Positions 43,605 to 55,693 of a stretch of 64,000 nucleotides of DNA are shown piece after piece. The DNA comes from [Pseudomonas] carboxydohydrogena (GTDB lineage Bacteria > Pseudomonadota > Alphaproteobacteria > Rhizobiales > Xanthobacteraceae), in the NCBI RefSeq assembly GCF_029030725.1, contig NZ_CP113162.1, positions 2,478,501 through 2,542,500 on the forward strand. Reading direction: 5' to 3'. The notes below the pieces were generated by a model. The model did no database searches and had not been told where the DNA came from. It saw only the letters and a list, made by a program, of their open reading frames with translations. A program made the position numbers and the translations under genes. How positions within the stretch are numbered: position 1 is the first letter of the stretch; each line of letters starts with the position of its first letter.

Positions 43605-44933
43605 ATGACCCCCTATCGAAGAAACAGGTACGCACGGCTCGCACGCGTGGTCTCCGCGCGCTGGCAGCGGCGCGCCATTTTCCTGCTGGGCGGCATCGCG
43701 GTCGGCGGCGCGGCGGTGGGTCTGGCGCTGCTGGCCGACCGGGCACAAGTGGCATTCGCGTGGCTGATCGCGCAAGAGCGCTACGCATCCCTGATCGTTA
43801 CGCCGCTCGGCTTCATGCTGTCGGTGTATCTGACCAACAAATATTTTCAGAACGCGCAGGGAAGCGGCATCCCGCAGGCGATCGCCGCGCGCCATCTCAC
43901 CGACCCGAATGCGCGCAACACGCTGGTCTCGATCCGTATCGCCATCGGCAAGGTGCTGCTGACGCTGCTCGGACTTGTCTGCGGCGCATCGGTGGGACGC
44001 GAAGGCCCGACGGTGCAGGTCGGCGCATCGATCATGTTCGCGCTCGGCCGGTTTTCCCCGCGCCGCCAGCCGGGGCTAATTCTCGCGGGCTCCGCCGCCG
44101 GTGTGGCGGCGGCGTTCAACACGCCCCTCGCGGGCATCGTGTTCGGCATCGAGGAAATGAGCCGCGCCTTCGAGACCCGCACCAGCAGCCTCATCATCGC
44201 GGCGGTGATCGCAGCGGGCCTGACGTCGCTTTCGGTGATGGGCAACTACTCCTATTTCGGCAGCACGCCCGCGACCCTCCGCATGGGCATGGACTGGCTC
44301 GCCGTGCCGGTGTGCGGCGTCGTCGGCGGTCTCGCGGGCGGCCTGTTCAGCCGAACCCTCATCATGATGGCGCGCGGCATTCCCAATGCCTTCGGCCGCG
44401 CGATCAAGACCCATCCGCTGCTGTTCGCGCTCGCCTGCGGCTTCGCCGTCGCGATCTGCGGAATCGTGTCCGGCGATACGATCTACGGCACCGGCTACGC
44501 GCAGGTGAAGGCCGCGCTCGAGGGCGGCCATCCGCTGCCCGAGAGCTTCGGCATCCTGAAATTTCTGGCGACGACATTCGCCGCGATCGGCGGCATTCCG
44601 GGCGGCATCTTCTCGCCCTCGCTCGCGGTCGGCGCCGGGCTCGGCGCCAACATCGCGGCGCTGTTTCACGACACCGCCCTGAGCGCCCTGATGTTGCTCG
44701 GCATGGTGTCGTATTTCGCGGGCGTCGTGCAGGCGCCCATCACCGCCTTCGTGATCGTCACCGAGATGACCGACAATCACGCCATGGTCGTGCCATTGAT
44801 GGCGGCGGCGCTGATCGCCCATGCAACCTCGCGCCTGATCTGCGCGGAAGGCGTGTATCACGCTCTGGCCAAAGGCTTCGCCACCGAGGCGGAGCGGCTT
44901 CACCCGGCCCCTGCCGCCACGAAAGAAAATTAG
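43605..44933 (+). CDS. CLC family chloride channel or H+/Cl- antiporter
   Basis: 442 residues, about a dozen membrane helices, no C-terminal CBS domain. Selectivity motifs: GSGIPQ (about 85), GREGPTVQ with the gating Glu (about 130) and GGIFSPS (about 340). The internal Glu of the antiporter type is present in GIEEMSRAF, so exchange of Cl- for H+ is more likely than passive channel activity. Start ATG 43605. It is a monocistronic unit; no regulatory signal recognised. Confidence 0.93.
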   Translation: MTPYRRNRYARLARVVSARWQRRAIFLLGGIAVGGAAVGLALLADRAQVAFAWLIAQERYASLIVTPLGFMLSVYLTNKYFQNAQGSGIPQAIAARHLTDPNARNTLVSIRIAIGKVLLTLLGLVCGASVGREGPTVQVGASIMFALGRFSPRRQPGLILAGSAAGVAAAFNTPLAGIVFGIEEMSRAFETRTSSLIIAAVIAAGLTSLSVMGNYSYFGSTPATLRMGMDWLAVPVCGVVGGLAGGLFSRTLIMMARGIPNAFGRAIKTHPLLFALACGFAVAICGIVSGDTIYGTGYAQVKAALEGGHPLPESFGILKFLATTFAAIGGIPGGIFSPSLAVGAGLGANIAALFHDTALSALMLLGMVSYFAGVVQAPITAFVIVTEMTDNHAMVVPLMAAALIAHATSRLICAEGVYHALAKGFATEAERLHPAPAATKEN

Positions 44934-45232
44934 GCTATCGATTCTCTTTCCGCCGCATCCGGGCCCGTCTCATCCCTTGCGAAATTCCGGCGGCCGGGAC
45001 GGATGGCGGCTCGCGATGCGATATTCTAATCGCTTGGAATTCTTCTTAAATCCGGTGCCTTCGCAGCGCCTTTATTTGAATTCAGGTATCAAAACCCTGA
45101 TTTTTGCTGCGCGAGTTAAAAGTTCATGGCAGAAAGCAGGCGCGCCCGTTCAGCCCCCATTCAAAGCGTCCGGTGCAACTTTCAGGCGCGGTGACCGTTC
45201 TCCGGGCCGTTCATAATTCGAAAGGTGAAGCC

Positions 45233-45514
45233 ATGAAGAAGATGATCCTGGCAGCCGCAGCGGCCGCCGCCCTTGCAGCAGCAAGCCTCGCGCCCGCGCC
45301 GGCAAGTGCGCGCGACGGAGGAGCCATTGCTGCGGGCGTCCTCGGTGGTCTCGCCGCAGGCGCCATCATCGGCGGCGCTGCCGCCTCCGCCCCTCCGCCG
45401 GCCTATTACGGCCCCGGCCCGGCCTATGTTGCAGGCCCGCCCTGCTACTGGCGCCGCGAGCGCTTCTGGGATGGCTACGGCTGGCGCCTCCGCCGCGTTC
45501 AGGTCTGCGACTAA
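45233..45514 (+). CDS. Small exported Gly/Ala/Pro-rich protein with WDGYGW motif (paralogue 1)
   Basis: 93 residues from ATG 45233, behind AAAGGTGAAG. Signal peptide 1-26 (MKKMILAAAAAAALAAASLAPAPASA). A glycine-rich hydrophobic stretch (GAIAAGVLGGLAAGAIIGG) follows, then PPPAYYGPGPAYVAGPPC and the end RERFWDGYGWRLRRVQVCD with two Cys. A second gene at 45646 shares the ending. Such proteins are common and unexplained in this bacterial group. Confidence 0.82.
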   Translation: MKKMILAAAAAAALAAASLAPAPASARDGGAIAAGVLGGLAAGAIIGGAAASAPPPAYYGPGPAYVAGPPCYWRRERFWDGYGWRLRRVQVCD

Positions 45515-45543
45515 CCGTTCGGCCGTTTAAGGCTTTGAATACC

Positions 45544-45577
45544 AACACCCCTGCCGGTGAAACGGCGGGGGTGTTTT
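45544..45577 (+). terminator. Rho-independent terminator between the WDGYGW paralogues
   Basis: Stem AACACCCCTGCCG / CGGCGGGGGTGTT with loop GTGAAA, then TTTT. Confidence 0.88.
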
Positions 45578-45645
45578 GATTCCGGGCTTCTTAAGCATTT
45601 CGGCTTTGGATAACGGCATCGCGGCAAGTCCGAGGAATCGATGCC

Positions 45646-45864
45646 ATGAAGACCCTGTGCGCCTTGTTCGTCCTTGCGAGCCTCTCCGGACTGCTGGCCG
45701 ACGCGATGCCGGTTCTCGCCGCCGACCTTCCCGATAACCGCGCGCCCGCGCCGGTCTATGTGCCGCCGCCGCGGGTTTATGCCGTGCCCGGATGCCGCCT
45801 CGGCACCGAGCGCTGGTGGGATGGTTACGGCTGGCACATCCGCAGCATTCAGGTCTGCCGCTGA
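45646..45864 (+). CDS. Small exported protein with WDGYGW motif (paralogue 2)
   Basis: 72 residues from ATG 45646. Signal peptide 1-25 (MKTLCALFVLASLSGLLADAMPVLA). The mature part is DLPDNRAPAPVYVPPPRVYAVPGC and TERWWDGYGWHIRSIQVCR, the same ending as the gene at 45233 but without the glycine-rich stretch. The two Cys probably pair in the periplasm. The intervening terminator suggests separate transcripts. Its stop is 11 nt from that of the convergent transglycosylase. Confidence 0.8.
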   Translation: MKTLCALFVLASLSGLLADAMPVLAADLPDNRAPAPVYVPPPRVYAVPGCRLGTERWWDGYGWHIRSIQVCR

Positions 45865-45874
45865 AGCGGCAAAG

Positions 45875-47173
45875 TCAGCGTCCCGTCCGCATCGCCCGCA
45901 GCACGCTTTCGCTCGGCCAGCAATCGACCTTCAATCCCGCGCGCTTCTGATACGCGCCCAGCGCCGCGCGCGTCAGCATCCCCGCCTTGCCGTCGATCTT
46001 GTCGGCGTAAAGCCCGATCTCGGTGAGTTTCTTCTGCATCGCCTCGACGTCAACGGTGCGCAATTGCGACGACGCCGACCATGGGGTTGCGAACGGCTGG
46101 CCGTCGTTCATCCGGTCGCTGAGATGGCCGACGAACAGCACGTAGAGGTCGGAGAAATTGTATTCCTTGATGACGAAGTAGTTCTTCGTCACGAGAAACG
46201 ATGGTCCGTAAATTCCCTCGACCTGCAACAGCGAGGCTGGCGTCGCTTTCTCCGCCGCGCTCAATTGCTGGCCGCGCACCGGCACAAAGCCCTCGCGCAG
46301 CCATTCGCCGAGCGGTTTCGTCACCTCCGGCACGCCCTGCGTGCAATCGGCGCGCGGCGGCGCCTTCACCTCGTAGGCCCAGCGGATGCCGCGCTGCCAG
46401 CCCTTGTTGACGAGCTGCTGCGCGGCGGAGGCCAGCGCATCCGGCACCGAGGTCCAGATGTTGATGTGCCCATCCTTGTCGAAATCGACGCCGTGTTTGG
46501 CAAGCTCCGATGGCAGGAATTGCGTCAGCCCGGTCGCGCCGCCCCATGACGTCCGCAAGCCCTTGCGCGTGACGTCGCCATGCTGGATCAGCTTCAGTGC
46601 CTCGATGAACTCATTGCGGTATTGATCCTTGCGGCGGCCGACATAGGCTTGCGTCGCCAGCACCGTCAGCCCGTCATAAGGCAAACTGTAGCGGCCGTAA
46701 TCGGTCTCGCGGCCCCAGATCGCGAGGATGACGGTGCCCGGCACGCCGAAGCGCCGCTCGATGGCATTGAGCGTGTCGTGATATTTCGCCGCCAGTTGCT
46801 GGCCGTCCACGGCGAGCCGCGCGATCCGCGCCTCCTTCACATAATCGGCGGGCACCTGAACGAACTCGGCCTGCGACGGCGCGCCGGTCTTGGGGCGCCC
46901 CGGCAGCATCAGGTCCGGCAATTTGTAGTCGGGCTTGAGATCGCGTGTCTGCGCGTCGAACGTCGCTCGCGTCACGCCTGCCTTCTCGGCGTCCGGCCAG
47001 AGCGAGGCGATGAAGCGCGTGAAGCCGTCCTCGGCGGCACGGGCGGGAGGCACGCTCACCGTCATTGCGAGGAGCAAAACGACGAAACAATCAAGCACTC
47101 GGCTGACGGTCACCCGGACTGGATTGCTTCGCTTCGCTCGCAATGACGTTATCCCTTTCGTCCGGAGATCCAT
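45875..47173 (-). CDS. Lytic murein transglycosylase (MltB/SLT_2 type) with peptidoglycan-binding domain
   Basis: 432 residues from ATG 47173. Residues 9-38 (including RAKRSNP and DCFVVLLLAMT) are encoded by a palindromic repeat and supply the hydrophobic core of the signal peptide, which ends near PPARA46. The SLT_2 catalytic domain spans about 55-350; the catalytic Glu is in AIWGRETDYGRY, and the WGGATGLTQFLPSE and DGHINIWTSVPDALASAA segments are typical. A PG_binding_1 domain (VEAMQKKLTEIGLYADKIDGKAGMLTRAAL) ends the protein. It cleaves murein glycan with 1,6-anhydro product formation. Confidence 0.92.
   Translation of the reverse strand: MDLRTKGITSLRAKRSNPVRVTVSRVLDCFVVLLLAMTVSVPPARAAEDGFTRFIASLWPDAEKAGVTRATFDAQTRDLKPDYKLPDLMLPGRPKTGAPSQAEFVQVPADYVKEARIARLAVDGQQLAAKYHDTLNAIERRFGVPGTVILAIWGRETDYGRYSLPYDGLTVLATQAYVGRRKDQYRNEFIEALKLIQHGDVTRKGLRTSWGGATGLTQFLPSELAKHGVDFDKDGHINIWTSVPDALASAAQQLVNKGWQRGIRWAYEVKAPPRADCTQGVPEVTKPLGEWLREGFVPVRGQQLSAAEKATPASLLQVEGIYGPSFLVTKNYFVIKEYNFSDLYVLFVGHLSDRMNDGQPFATPWSASSQLRTVDVEAMQKKLTEIGLYADKIDGKAGMLTRAALGAYQKRAGLKVDCWPSESVLRAMRTGR
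47061..47149. repeat. Palindromic repeat, family B, inside a coding sequence
   Basis: The ends are perfect 12-bp inverted repeats (CGTCATTGCGAG and CTCGCAATGACG), with the inner GGATTGCTTCGCTTCGC typical of a repeat scattered in Bradyrhizobium-group genomes. It lies within the transglycosylase signal-peptide codons. Confidence 0.88.
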
Positions 47174-47201
47174 GGCAGCCGTGTGCCGTCGTATCTCTGC
47201 G

Positions 47202-47786
47202 TCAATGCGCGTGCCCGGCCTCATGTTCGAGTCCCGCCGAGATGCGATCCACCCACGCGATGCCAAGCGCCGAGAGCACGAACACGACATGAATGATGGT
47301 CTGCCACATCACGCCTTCGGTGGTGTAGTTGGTGGTGCGCCCGACGCCGCCGAGGTTGCCCGCCTCGATGAAGGTGCGCAGCAGGTGGATCGAGGAGATG
47401 CCGATGATCGCCATCGCCAGCTTGATCTTGAGCACGCTGGCGTTGACGTGGCTGAGCCATTCCGGCTCGTCCGGGTGCCCTTGAAGATTGAGGCGCGAGA
47501 CGAACGTCTCGTAGCCGCCGACGATCACCATCACCAGAAGATTCGAGATCATCACCACGTCGATCAGCCCGAGCACCACCAGCATGATCTGCTGCTCGGT
47601 GAAATCGAGCGCGTGGTTGATGAGATGCCAGAGCTCTTTCAGAAACAGAACGGCATAGACGCATTGCGCGACGATCAGGCCGACATAGAGCGGCAATTGC
47701 AGCCAGCGCGAGGAAAAAATCAGCATCGGAATCGGGCGCAGGCCCGTTCCCTTGGGCGGCAGCGGCGTCTCCGGGGTCAGCGACAT
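47202..47786 (-). CDS. UPF0114 (YqhA/TIGR00645) family membrane protein
   Basis: 194 residues with four membrane helices. Family stretches are FSSRWLQLPLYVGLIVAQCVYAVLF, MLVVLGLIDVVMISNLLVMVIVGGYETFVSRL, KLAMAIIGISSIHLLRTFIEA and MWQTIIHVVFVLSALGIAWVDRI. Inner membrane; function unknown. It sits 28 nt upstream of the transglycosylase start on the same strand, so the pair may be one unit. Confidence 0.92.
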   Translation of the reverse strand: MSLTPETPLPPKGTGLRPIPMLIFSSRWLQLPLYVGLIVAQCVYAVLFLKELWHLINHALDFTEQQIMLVVLGLIDVVMISNLLVMVIVGGYETFVSRLNLQGHPDEPEWLSHVNASVLKIKLAMAIIGISSIHLLRTFIEAGNLGGVGRTTNYTTEGVMWQTIIHVVFVLSALGIAWVDRISAGLEHEAGHAH

Positions 47787-47903
47787 GATGGGAACGACTC
47801 CGTCAGGTTGGGTAAAAATTCCAGGCGGGAATCATGCCAGATTCGCATCCCCCGCGCTTTACAGGTCCTTCCCCGCGATGGCGTTTTCCGCCGCGATGAA
47901 GGC

Positions 47904-48674
47904 TCAGCGCACCGCGACCAGGAACAGGCGCGGGAAATGCAGCAGCACCTTGCCGTCCTGCTGCGGCAAATAGCTCGCCGCCACGCGCGCGGTGTATTGC
48001 GCGAGGAACTCCTTGCGCTGGGGGACCTCCAGCGGATCGAGGAACGGCCGAAGCCCCGTGCCCTTGACCCATTCGACGATCTCGGTCGCATCGTTGAGGA
48101 CGTGATTGTAACCCGTGTGCCATAGCTCGAACCGCGAGCAAAGCGGCTGCAAGGCATCGTAATAGACGCGCGGTGACGGAAGTATGTCGCGCAGCCGGGT
48201 GACGCTGGAAAGAACGTCGCGCCAGTCCCCGTCCAGCGCCACCTCGCGCATCAGCACATGCGACGGCTCGGCGAGATTGTCCGGCATCTGCACCGCGAGC
48301 ACCCCGCCTTGCGGCAACCCCGTCAGCAGCCTCTTGAGTTGCGACAGATGATCCGGCACCCACTGGAAGATCGCGTTGGCGAACAGCACGTCGGCATCCG
48401 CCGGCGGCTTCCAATGCGCCACATTCGCCTCGATGAACTCGACACCGGGCAAACGCTCGCGCGCCTGCCGCAGCATGTCGGCGGAGGTGTCGATGCCGGT
48501 GACCTTCGCATCCGGCCAGCGCTGCACCAAAAGCTCGGTGGAATTGCCCGGCCCGCAGCCGATATCGACCACATGGCGCGGCGCGGTCAAAGGAATCTGC
48601 GCCAGCAGATCGCGCGAGGGGCGCGTGCGCTCGTCCTCGAATTTGAGATATTGGCGAGCGTCCCAGTCAGCCAT
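47904..48674 (-). CDS. tam: Trans-aconitate 2-methyltransferase
   Basis: 256 residues, starting [24 protein letters not shown], the Tam N-terminus. The SAM site is [15 protein letters not shown] (about 35-49), followed by [11 protein letters not shown] and [12 protein letters not shown]. It monomethylates trans-aconitate, an aconitase inhibitor formed from cis-aconitate. It starts 7 nt after the ettA stop and is probably co-transcribed. Confidence 0.93.
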   Translation of the reverse strand: MADWDARQYLKFEDERTRPSRDLLAQIPLTAPRHVVDIGCGPGNSTELLVQRWPDAKVTGIDTSADMLRQARERLPGVEFIEANVAHWKPPADADVLFANAIFQWVPDHLSQLKRLLTGLPQGGVLAVQMPDNLAEPSHVLMREVALDGDWRDVLSSVTRLRDILPSPRVYYDALQPLCSRFELWHTGYNHVLNDATEIVEWVKGTGLRPFLDPLEVPQRKEFLAQYTARVAASYLPQQDGKVLLHFPRLFLVAVR

Positions 48675-48681
48675 GCAAAAC

Positions 48682-50331
<1,650 letters not shown>

Positions 50332-50757
50332 CGTGATCCTTCAAAGCCCCTCGATGAGGCTGTCTGTGCGGGAATTTGCTTGTTACGGATGTAATGGGAC
50401 GCGCCGGAAAGGGCAACCATCCGCGCCCACCGTTCTCCCTCAAAAACCGCCGGATGCGAGCTTTTTCAGTACTTTCCCATGACAAATGGCCCTCGCGAGC
50501 CGCGTCTCGGCATCGCTTGCCGTTCGCGCGCGGACCAGACAGGACGAGCCGCTTCCAGCCGCCGCTGTTGCGCATAACAAGCAACCGTCAACTGCACAGA
50601 ATGTCGCACGCGAATTTTCAGCAATTGACGCTGCTGCGCATGACACTTACCACCGGTAACGCGCGCCGGGCGCAAACGACAGCATCCAATCATCGCGAGC
50701 CGATCCTTGTGAGCGGTTGCATCCTGTCGTGTCTGAAAATCACAGGTGAAGGATTAA
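50332..50757. other. Divergent intergenic region between ettA and gdhA
   Basis: 426 nt without a supported gene. No clear operator, riboswitch or repeat was recognised. TTGACG at 50625-50630 might be a -35 box for gdhA, but no matching -10 was found. Confidence 0.5.
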
Positions 50758-52101
<1,344 letters not shown>

Positions 52102-52121
52102 GTTAGCCTGAATGCGCGAAC

Positions 52122-52150
52122 AAAAGCCCGGCAGAGATGCCGGGCTTTTT
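52122..52150. terminator. Bidirectional rho-independent terminator
   Basis: Stem AAAAGCCCGGCA / TGCCGGGCTTTT with loop GAGA; T-rich on both strands, between gdhA and a convergent outer-membrane gene. Confidence 0.9.
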
Positions 52151-52170
52151 CATGTATGCGTTGCAACCCG

Positions 52171-52986
52171 TCAGAACCGGTAGTTCAGACCGCCACGGAC
52201 GATATTGAACCCAAGGCGCGAAATGCTCGCTGTGTAGGATGCGGGCGTTTGGCCGTTACCGTTGAGCGCCGTGCCGACAACGCTGCTGCCGCCGAGATCG
52301 ACGTACAAATATTCAGCCTTCACGGTCAGGTTCTGAGCGAACGCATATTCAAACCCCGCGCCCGCCGTCCAGCCGGTACGTACCCCCGACGCCGATCCGA
52401 CAAAGCAAGTCTGGTTTGTCGGGCAACTCACGCCGAACCCGCCGCCGGTGACGTTCAAACCCGCATGGAACATGGACGTAGCTTCTTTCACTTCACCATA
52501 AGCGAGGCCGCCCGTGCCGTAGACGAGGAGACGGTCTGTCGGCAGGAAACCGATGCGGCCCCGGACCGTGCCGAACCAGTCGACTTTCTGGCTGGTGGTA
52601 AATGCCGCCGCGCCATATCCGACCCGGCCGGCGGACGCATCCGAACCCTTGATTGCGGAGGCATCGATATCGGCCTCAAGGCCCGCCACCCACCGCCGGT
52701 CGAACTGCCAGTTGTAGCCGGCCTGCAAACCACCGAGAGCGCCGGAATTATTCCACGAGCCTGTCGGGTACGTCGCCCCGGCTCCGGAAATGACGGTCTG
52801 GTTCGGCGCGTAGGCCACCGAAGGGTCTTCCCAGCCATATCCCGCATTCAACCCGATATAAAATCCGCTCCAGTTATACGCGGCAGAAAGCGCGGCGGCT
52901 TTCGTATACGGCCGCCCTGCAATGTCGGCGCCATGCGCGGCCGTCGCCGCCAGCACCGCGACAGCCGCGATCAAAAACTTCTGCAT
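52171..52986 (-). CDS. Omp31/Omp25-like outer-membrane beta-barrel
   Basis: 271 residues. Signal peptide 1-19 (MQKFLIAAVAVLAATAAHG). The mature start DIAGRPYTKAAALSAAYNWSGFYIGLNAGYGW is the family hallmark, and the last residues are LNYRF with a terminal Phe for barrel assembly. Strands such as WVAGLEADIDASAIKG and LTVKAEYLYVDLG fit an eight-stranded barrel. One Cys pair (CPTNQTC) lies in an outer loop. It is distantly related to the double-barrel gene at 4807. Confidence 0.9.
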   Translation of the reverse strand: MQKFLIAAVAVLAATAAHGADIAGRPYTKAAALSAAYNWSGFYIGLNAGYGWEDPSVAYAPNQTVISGAGATYPTGSWNNSGALGGLQAGYNWQFDRRWVAGLEADIDASAIKGSDASAGRVGYGAAAFTTSQKVDWFGTVRGRIGFLPTDRLLVYGTGGLAYGEVKEATSMFHAGLNVTGGGFGVSCPTNQTCFVGSASGVRTGWTAGAGFEYAFAQNLTVKAEYLYVDLGGSSVVGTALNGNGQTPASYTASISRLGFNIVRGGLNYRF

Positions 52987-53182
52987 CGAATGTCCCGCCC
53001 CTTTGAGAAACCGAAAGGGCGATGAGCCGCCCTCGCATGACCGAGATGGCGCGCAACCACATGCCCCTTGCCATGCCGCCGTCGATCATTGTGGAATGCG
53101 CCCGCGCCGTCCTTGCGTATCGCGCAAAGGCTTTGCGCCGAATGCAATAGCCAAACCACCGAATCCGAGGCGAACTGTTCCC

Positions 53183-54154
53183 ATGCCAAGATTTCATTTT
53201 ACATCGGATCAGCTTCCCTCCGCCCTTCCGGCCCGCATCCGCGCCAGACTATGGGCGGACTCCATGGATGCGATCGGCTCGTCGTTCGAAATGGGGATCG
53301 TCACCAGCCGGAAGTTTCACGGCGAGGTGTCCGTCCTGCAACTCGGCCGCATTCAGGTCGGCGCGGCCAATACCATCGCGGACGGCGCGGTGACCGTGCT
53401 GCGTTCCGAAGCAAAGCTGCGTCAGGATGGCGACGACCGCATCATGATCGTCATCAACCACGGCGAGACGCCGATGAGCGTTCGCCAGTTCAACCGCAAG
53501 GTCGATCTGAAACGCGGCGAGATGACCGTGCTGGCGATGGATCTTCCCAGCGAATGTGCGACGCCGCACAGCGGCCACTCGAACGTGATCCTGTTGCCGC
53601 GCGAAGTTCTTGATCAACCCGGACGGATGCTTGAACTACTGGCAGCGACGCGCCTGAAAACCAATCCCGCGGCGCAGCGGCTGCTGGCTCAAACCATTCA
53701 GGAGCTGTTGCATGCGAAGGACGATCTCGGCGAACCGCTGGACGTGGCTTCGGGCGATTATATCGCCCATCTCGCAGCGGCCATCCTGCAAGCGCGCGGA
53801 TCGCAGCCTGCAAAACCGCAAGCCAAAAAGCCCGATACGCGCGTCGCCGATATCCGCAAGCAGATCGCACGTCACTATCGCATTCTCGATCTCACGGCCG
53901 AAGATGTCGGCGGACGGCTGGGGATGTCCGCGCGATCGGTCCAGCATGCCTTGAGCAAGCACGGCTCGACCTTCAGCGAGGAATTGATGGCCATGCGGTT
54001 GGAGGCTGCATTCGGCATGTTGAGAAACGGCGCGACCGGGCCGATCGCGGACATCGCGTTCAAATGCGGATTTTCCGATCTCTCGACGTTCTACCGCGCG
54101 TTCCGCGCGCGTTACGGCAAACCACCCAACGCCGCGCGCGCCGCCAAGTCATAA
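53183..54154 (+). CDS. AraC family transcriptional regulator
   Basis: 323 residues from ATG 53183. The N-terminal 200 residues resemble the AraC-binding-like sensor domain of the FeaR/AraC group (IMIVINHGETPMSVRQFNRKVDLKRGEMTVL). The C-terminal AraC helix-turn-helix pair is clear: LTAEDVGGRLGMSARSVQHALSKHG, then GPIADIAFKCGFSDLSTFYRAFRARYGKPP. Ligand and targets are unknown. It diverges from the Omp31-like gene across 196 nt, which makes that gene a possible target. Confidence 0.9.
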   Translation: MPRFHFTSDQLPSALPARIRARLWADSMDAIGSSFEMGIVTSRKFHGEVSVLQLGRIQVGAANTIADGAVTVLRSEAKLRQDGDDRIMIVINHGETPMSVRQFNRKVDLKRGEMTVLAMDLPSECATPHSGHSNVILLPREVLDQPGRMLELLAATRLKTNPAAQRLLAQTIQELLHAKDDLGEPLDVASGDYIAHLAAAILQARGSQPAKPQAKKPDTRVADIRKQIARHYRILDLTAEDVGGRLGMSARSVQHALSKHGSTFSEELMAMRLEAAFGMLRNGATGPIADIAFKCGFSDLSTFYRAFRARYGKPPNAARAAKS

Positions 54155-54173
54155 ACAAACAGGTCATAAACAA

Positions 54174-54200
54174 AAATGCCCGCGACGGGCGCGGGCATTT
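54174..54200 (-). terminator. Rho-independent terminator between the araC-type and ldt genes
   Basis: Stem AAATGCCCGC / GCGGGCATTT, with a T-run on the minus strand. The sequence GTCATAAACAAA is repeated at 54148 and 54163, just before it. Confidence 0.85.
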
Positions 54201-54221
54201 GAAATCGGATCGACGATCTTC

Positions 54222-55373
54222 TCAGCGCACCGTCACCGGGCTTGGCAGCGGCGGCACCGCCGCCGGTCCCTGATTGGGGACACCGTAACTGGCATTCGCC
54301 TGACCATTGGCCACGCCGTTGCCGACCGAGCCTTGCGGCGCGGCGTTCGCGGACGGGCCATAACCGGCCGTATCGGCGGCGGGCTGAGCCGTGGCAACCG
54401 CCGGCGGCGGACCGCCCGGCAACACCACGACGCGGGTGCCTACCTTGACGCGATCGAACAGATCCTCGACGTCCTCGTTCAGCATGCCGATGCAGCCCGA
54501 GGAGACGAACTTGCCGATCGTCGACGGCTGGTTGGTGCCGTGAATGCGATACACCGTGTTGCCGAGATACATGGCGCGCGCGCCGAGCGGGTTGCCGTCG
54601 CCGCCCGCCATGAAGCGCGGCAGATAGGGCTGGCGCTCGATCATCTCTGGCGGCGGATGCCAGTCGGGCCATTCGGCCTTGCGGGTGATCTTCTGCACGC
54701 CGGTCCAGGTGAAGCCGTCACGTCCCACACGCACGCCATAACGGATCGCCCGGCCATGGCCGAGGATGTAATAGAGCTGCGTGTTCGCGGTATCGACGAT
54801 GATCGTGCCCGCGGGCTCCTTGGTCTGATAGTTGACTTCCTGACGGCGCAGGCGCGGCGACAATTCCTGACGCGGGCCGGTTTCCGGCTGGTCCTCGACC
54901 GGCAGGACGGCAACCGTCATCGGCCGTCCTTGCGAATCGACGGCCGGACGCGGCGCGCCGGACGCATCGACGCTGCCGGGCGGACGCGGACTGTCGTAAC
55001 CCGAAGCGTTCTGCGGCTGCGGCGCACCCTGCTGCCCGTTGTTGGAATAATTCAGCGGAGGCGCGCCCGGCGGACGGCCATAGCGCGGATCGTCCGGCGA
55101 CAGGATCGGCCCCTGCGGATAGGCCGGCTGCTGCGCGGAGGATGACTGGTAACCGGGCTGCGGCGGGCCGGGCTGCTGGAAGCCGGGCGGCGACAGTGAG
55201 CCGTCGCCGCGATCGCCGACGCGGTCGAAATCCGGCGCACGGTCCTGCTGGTAGGGATCGGGCTGCTGCTGCCCATAATAACCGGGCTGCTGATAGGTCT
55301 GGGCCTGCGCGGCTGGAACTCCGGCCACGCCTGCGGCCAGCACCAGAAGGCTCATCGAAAGGCGGTTGGACAT
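54222..55373 (-). CDS. L,D-transpeptidase (YkuD/ErfK family) with long Pro/Gln-rich linker
   Basis: 383 residues from ATG 55373; an ATG three nt earlier is also possible. Signal peptide 1-24 (ending PAAQA). Residues about 25-205 are rich in Gln, Pro, Gly and Tyr with repeated QQPGY-like units. The YkuD domain follows: YRIHGTNQPSTIGKFVSSGCIGMLNEDVEDLF carries the catalytic Cys; the usual SHGC reads SSGC, as in many rhizobial members. It forms 3-3 murein cross-links or anchors proteins to peptidoglycan. The last 70 residues are Ala/Pro-rich. Confidence 0.92.
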   Translation of the reverse strand: MSNRLSMSLLVLAAGVAGVPAAQAQTYQQPGYYGQQQPDPYQQDRAPDFDRVGDRGDGSLSPPGFQQPGPPQPGYQSSSAQQPAYPQGPILSPDDPRYGRPPGAPPLNYSNNGQQGAPQPQNASGYDSPRPPGSVDASGAPRPAVDSQGRPMTVAVLPVEDQPETGPRQELSPRLRRQEVNYQTKEPAGTIIVDTANTQLYYILGHGRAIRYGVRVGRDGFTWTGVQKITRKAEWPDWHPPPEMIERQPYLPRFMAGGDGNPLGARAMYLGNTVYRIHGTNQPSTIGKFVSSGCIGMLNEDVEDLFDRVKVGTRVVVLPGGPPPAVATAQPAADTAGYGPSANAAPQGSVGNGVANGQANASYGVPNQGPAAVPPLPSPVTVR

Positions 55374-55693
55374 CATGCCCCTATGATAGTGCGAAGCGGA
55401 CACCGTATCGTTAATGCAATCGCTCACGATAGCGGCACATTCAAGACATGAACCAAAAAAGCCCTGCCGTGCTGACTTTTTTGCGACACTCCGGAACACA
55501 AAATCGCTATCCACCGTGAATTCGGGCCGCCAGCGGGTTTTCGGCGGCGCGCCCGCCGATCCGGGGCTATCCTTGGATCATCCTGATTCGACGGTAGTTT
55601 TTGGGCCATACGCCGCATGGCCCATCACACCATCACTCAGGCAAGGACTTTGGCTCTCGATTTCGCGCTCCGCTGGCAGGATACGATCGCACC
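55374..55693. other. Divergent intergenic region
   Basis: 320 nt between the L,D-transpeptidase and the low-complexity protein gene. No gene, repeat or recognised operator was seen. Confidence 0.5.

Noticed and set aside
45048-45068. ICE-like sequence TTGGAATTCTTCTTAAA
   Set aside because: Only some positions match the Irr pattern and the arms do not pair well. The small downstream gene gives no iron link.
54148-54174. Direct repeat GTCATAAACAAA at the end of the AraC-type gene
   Set aside because: It is a short local duplication just around the stop codon. It has no other copies noticed and no sign of an insertion element.
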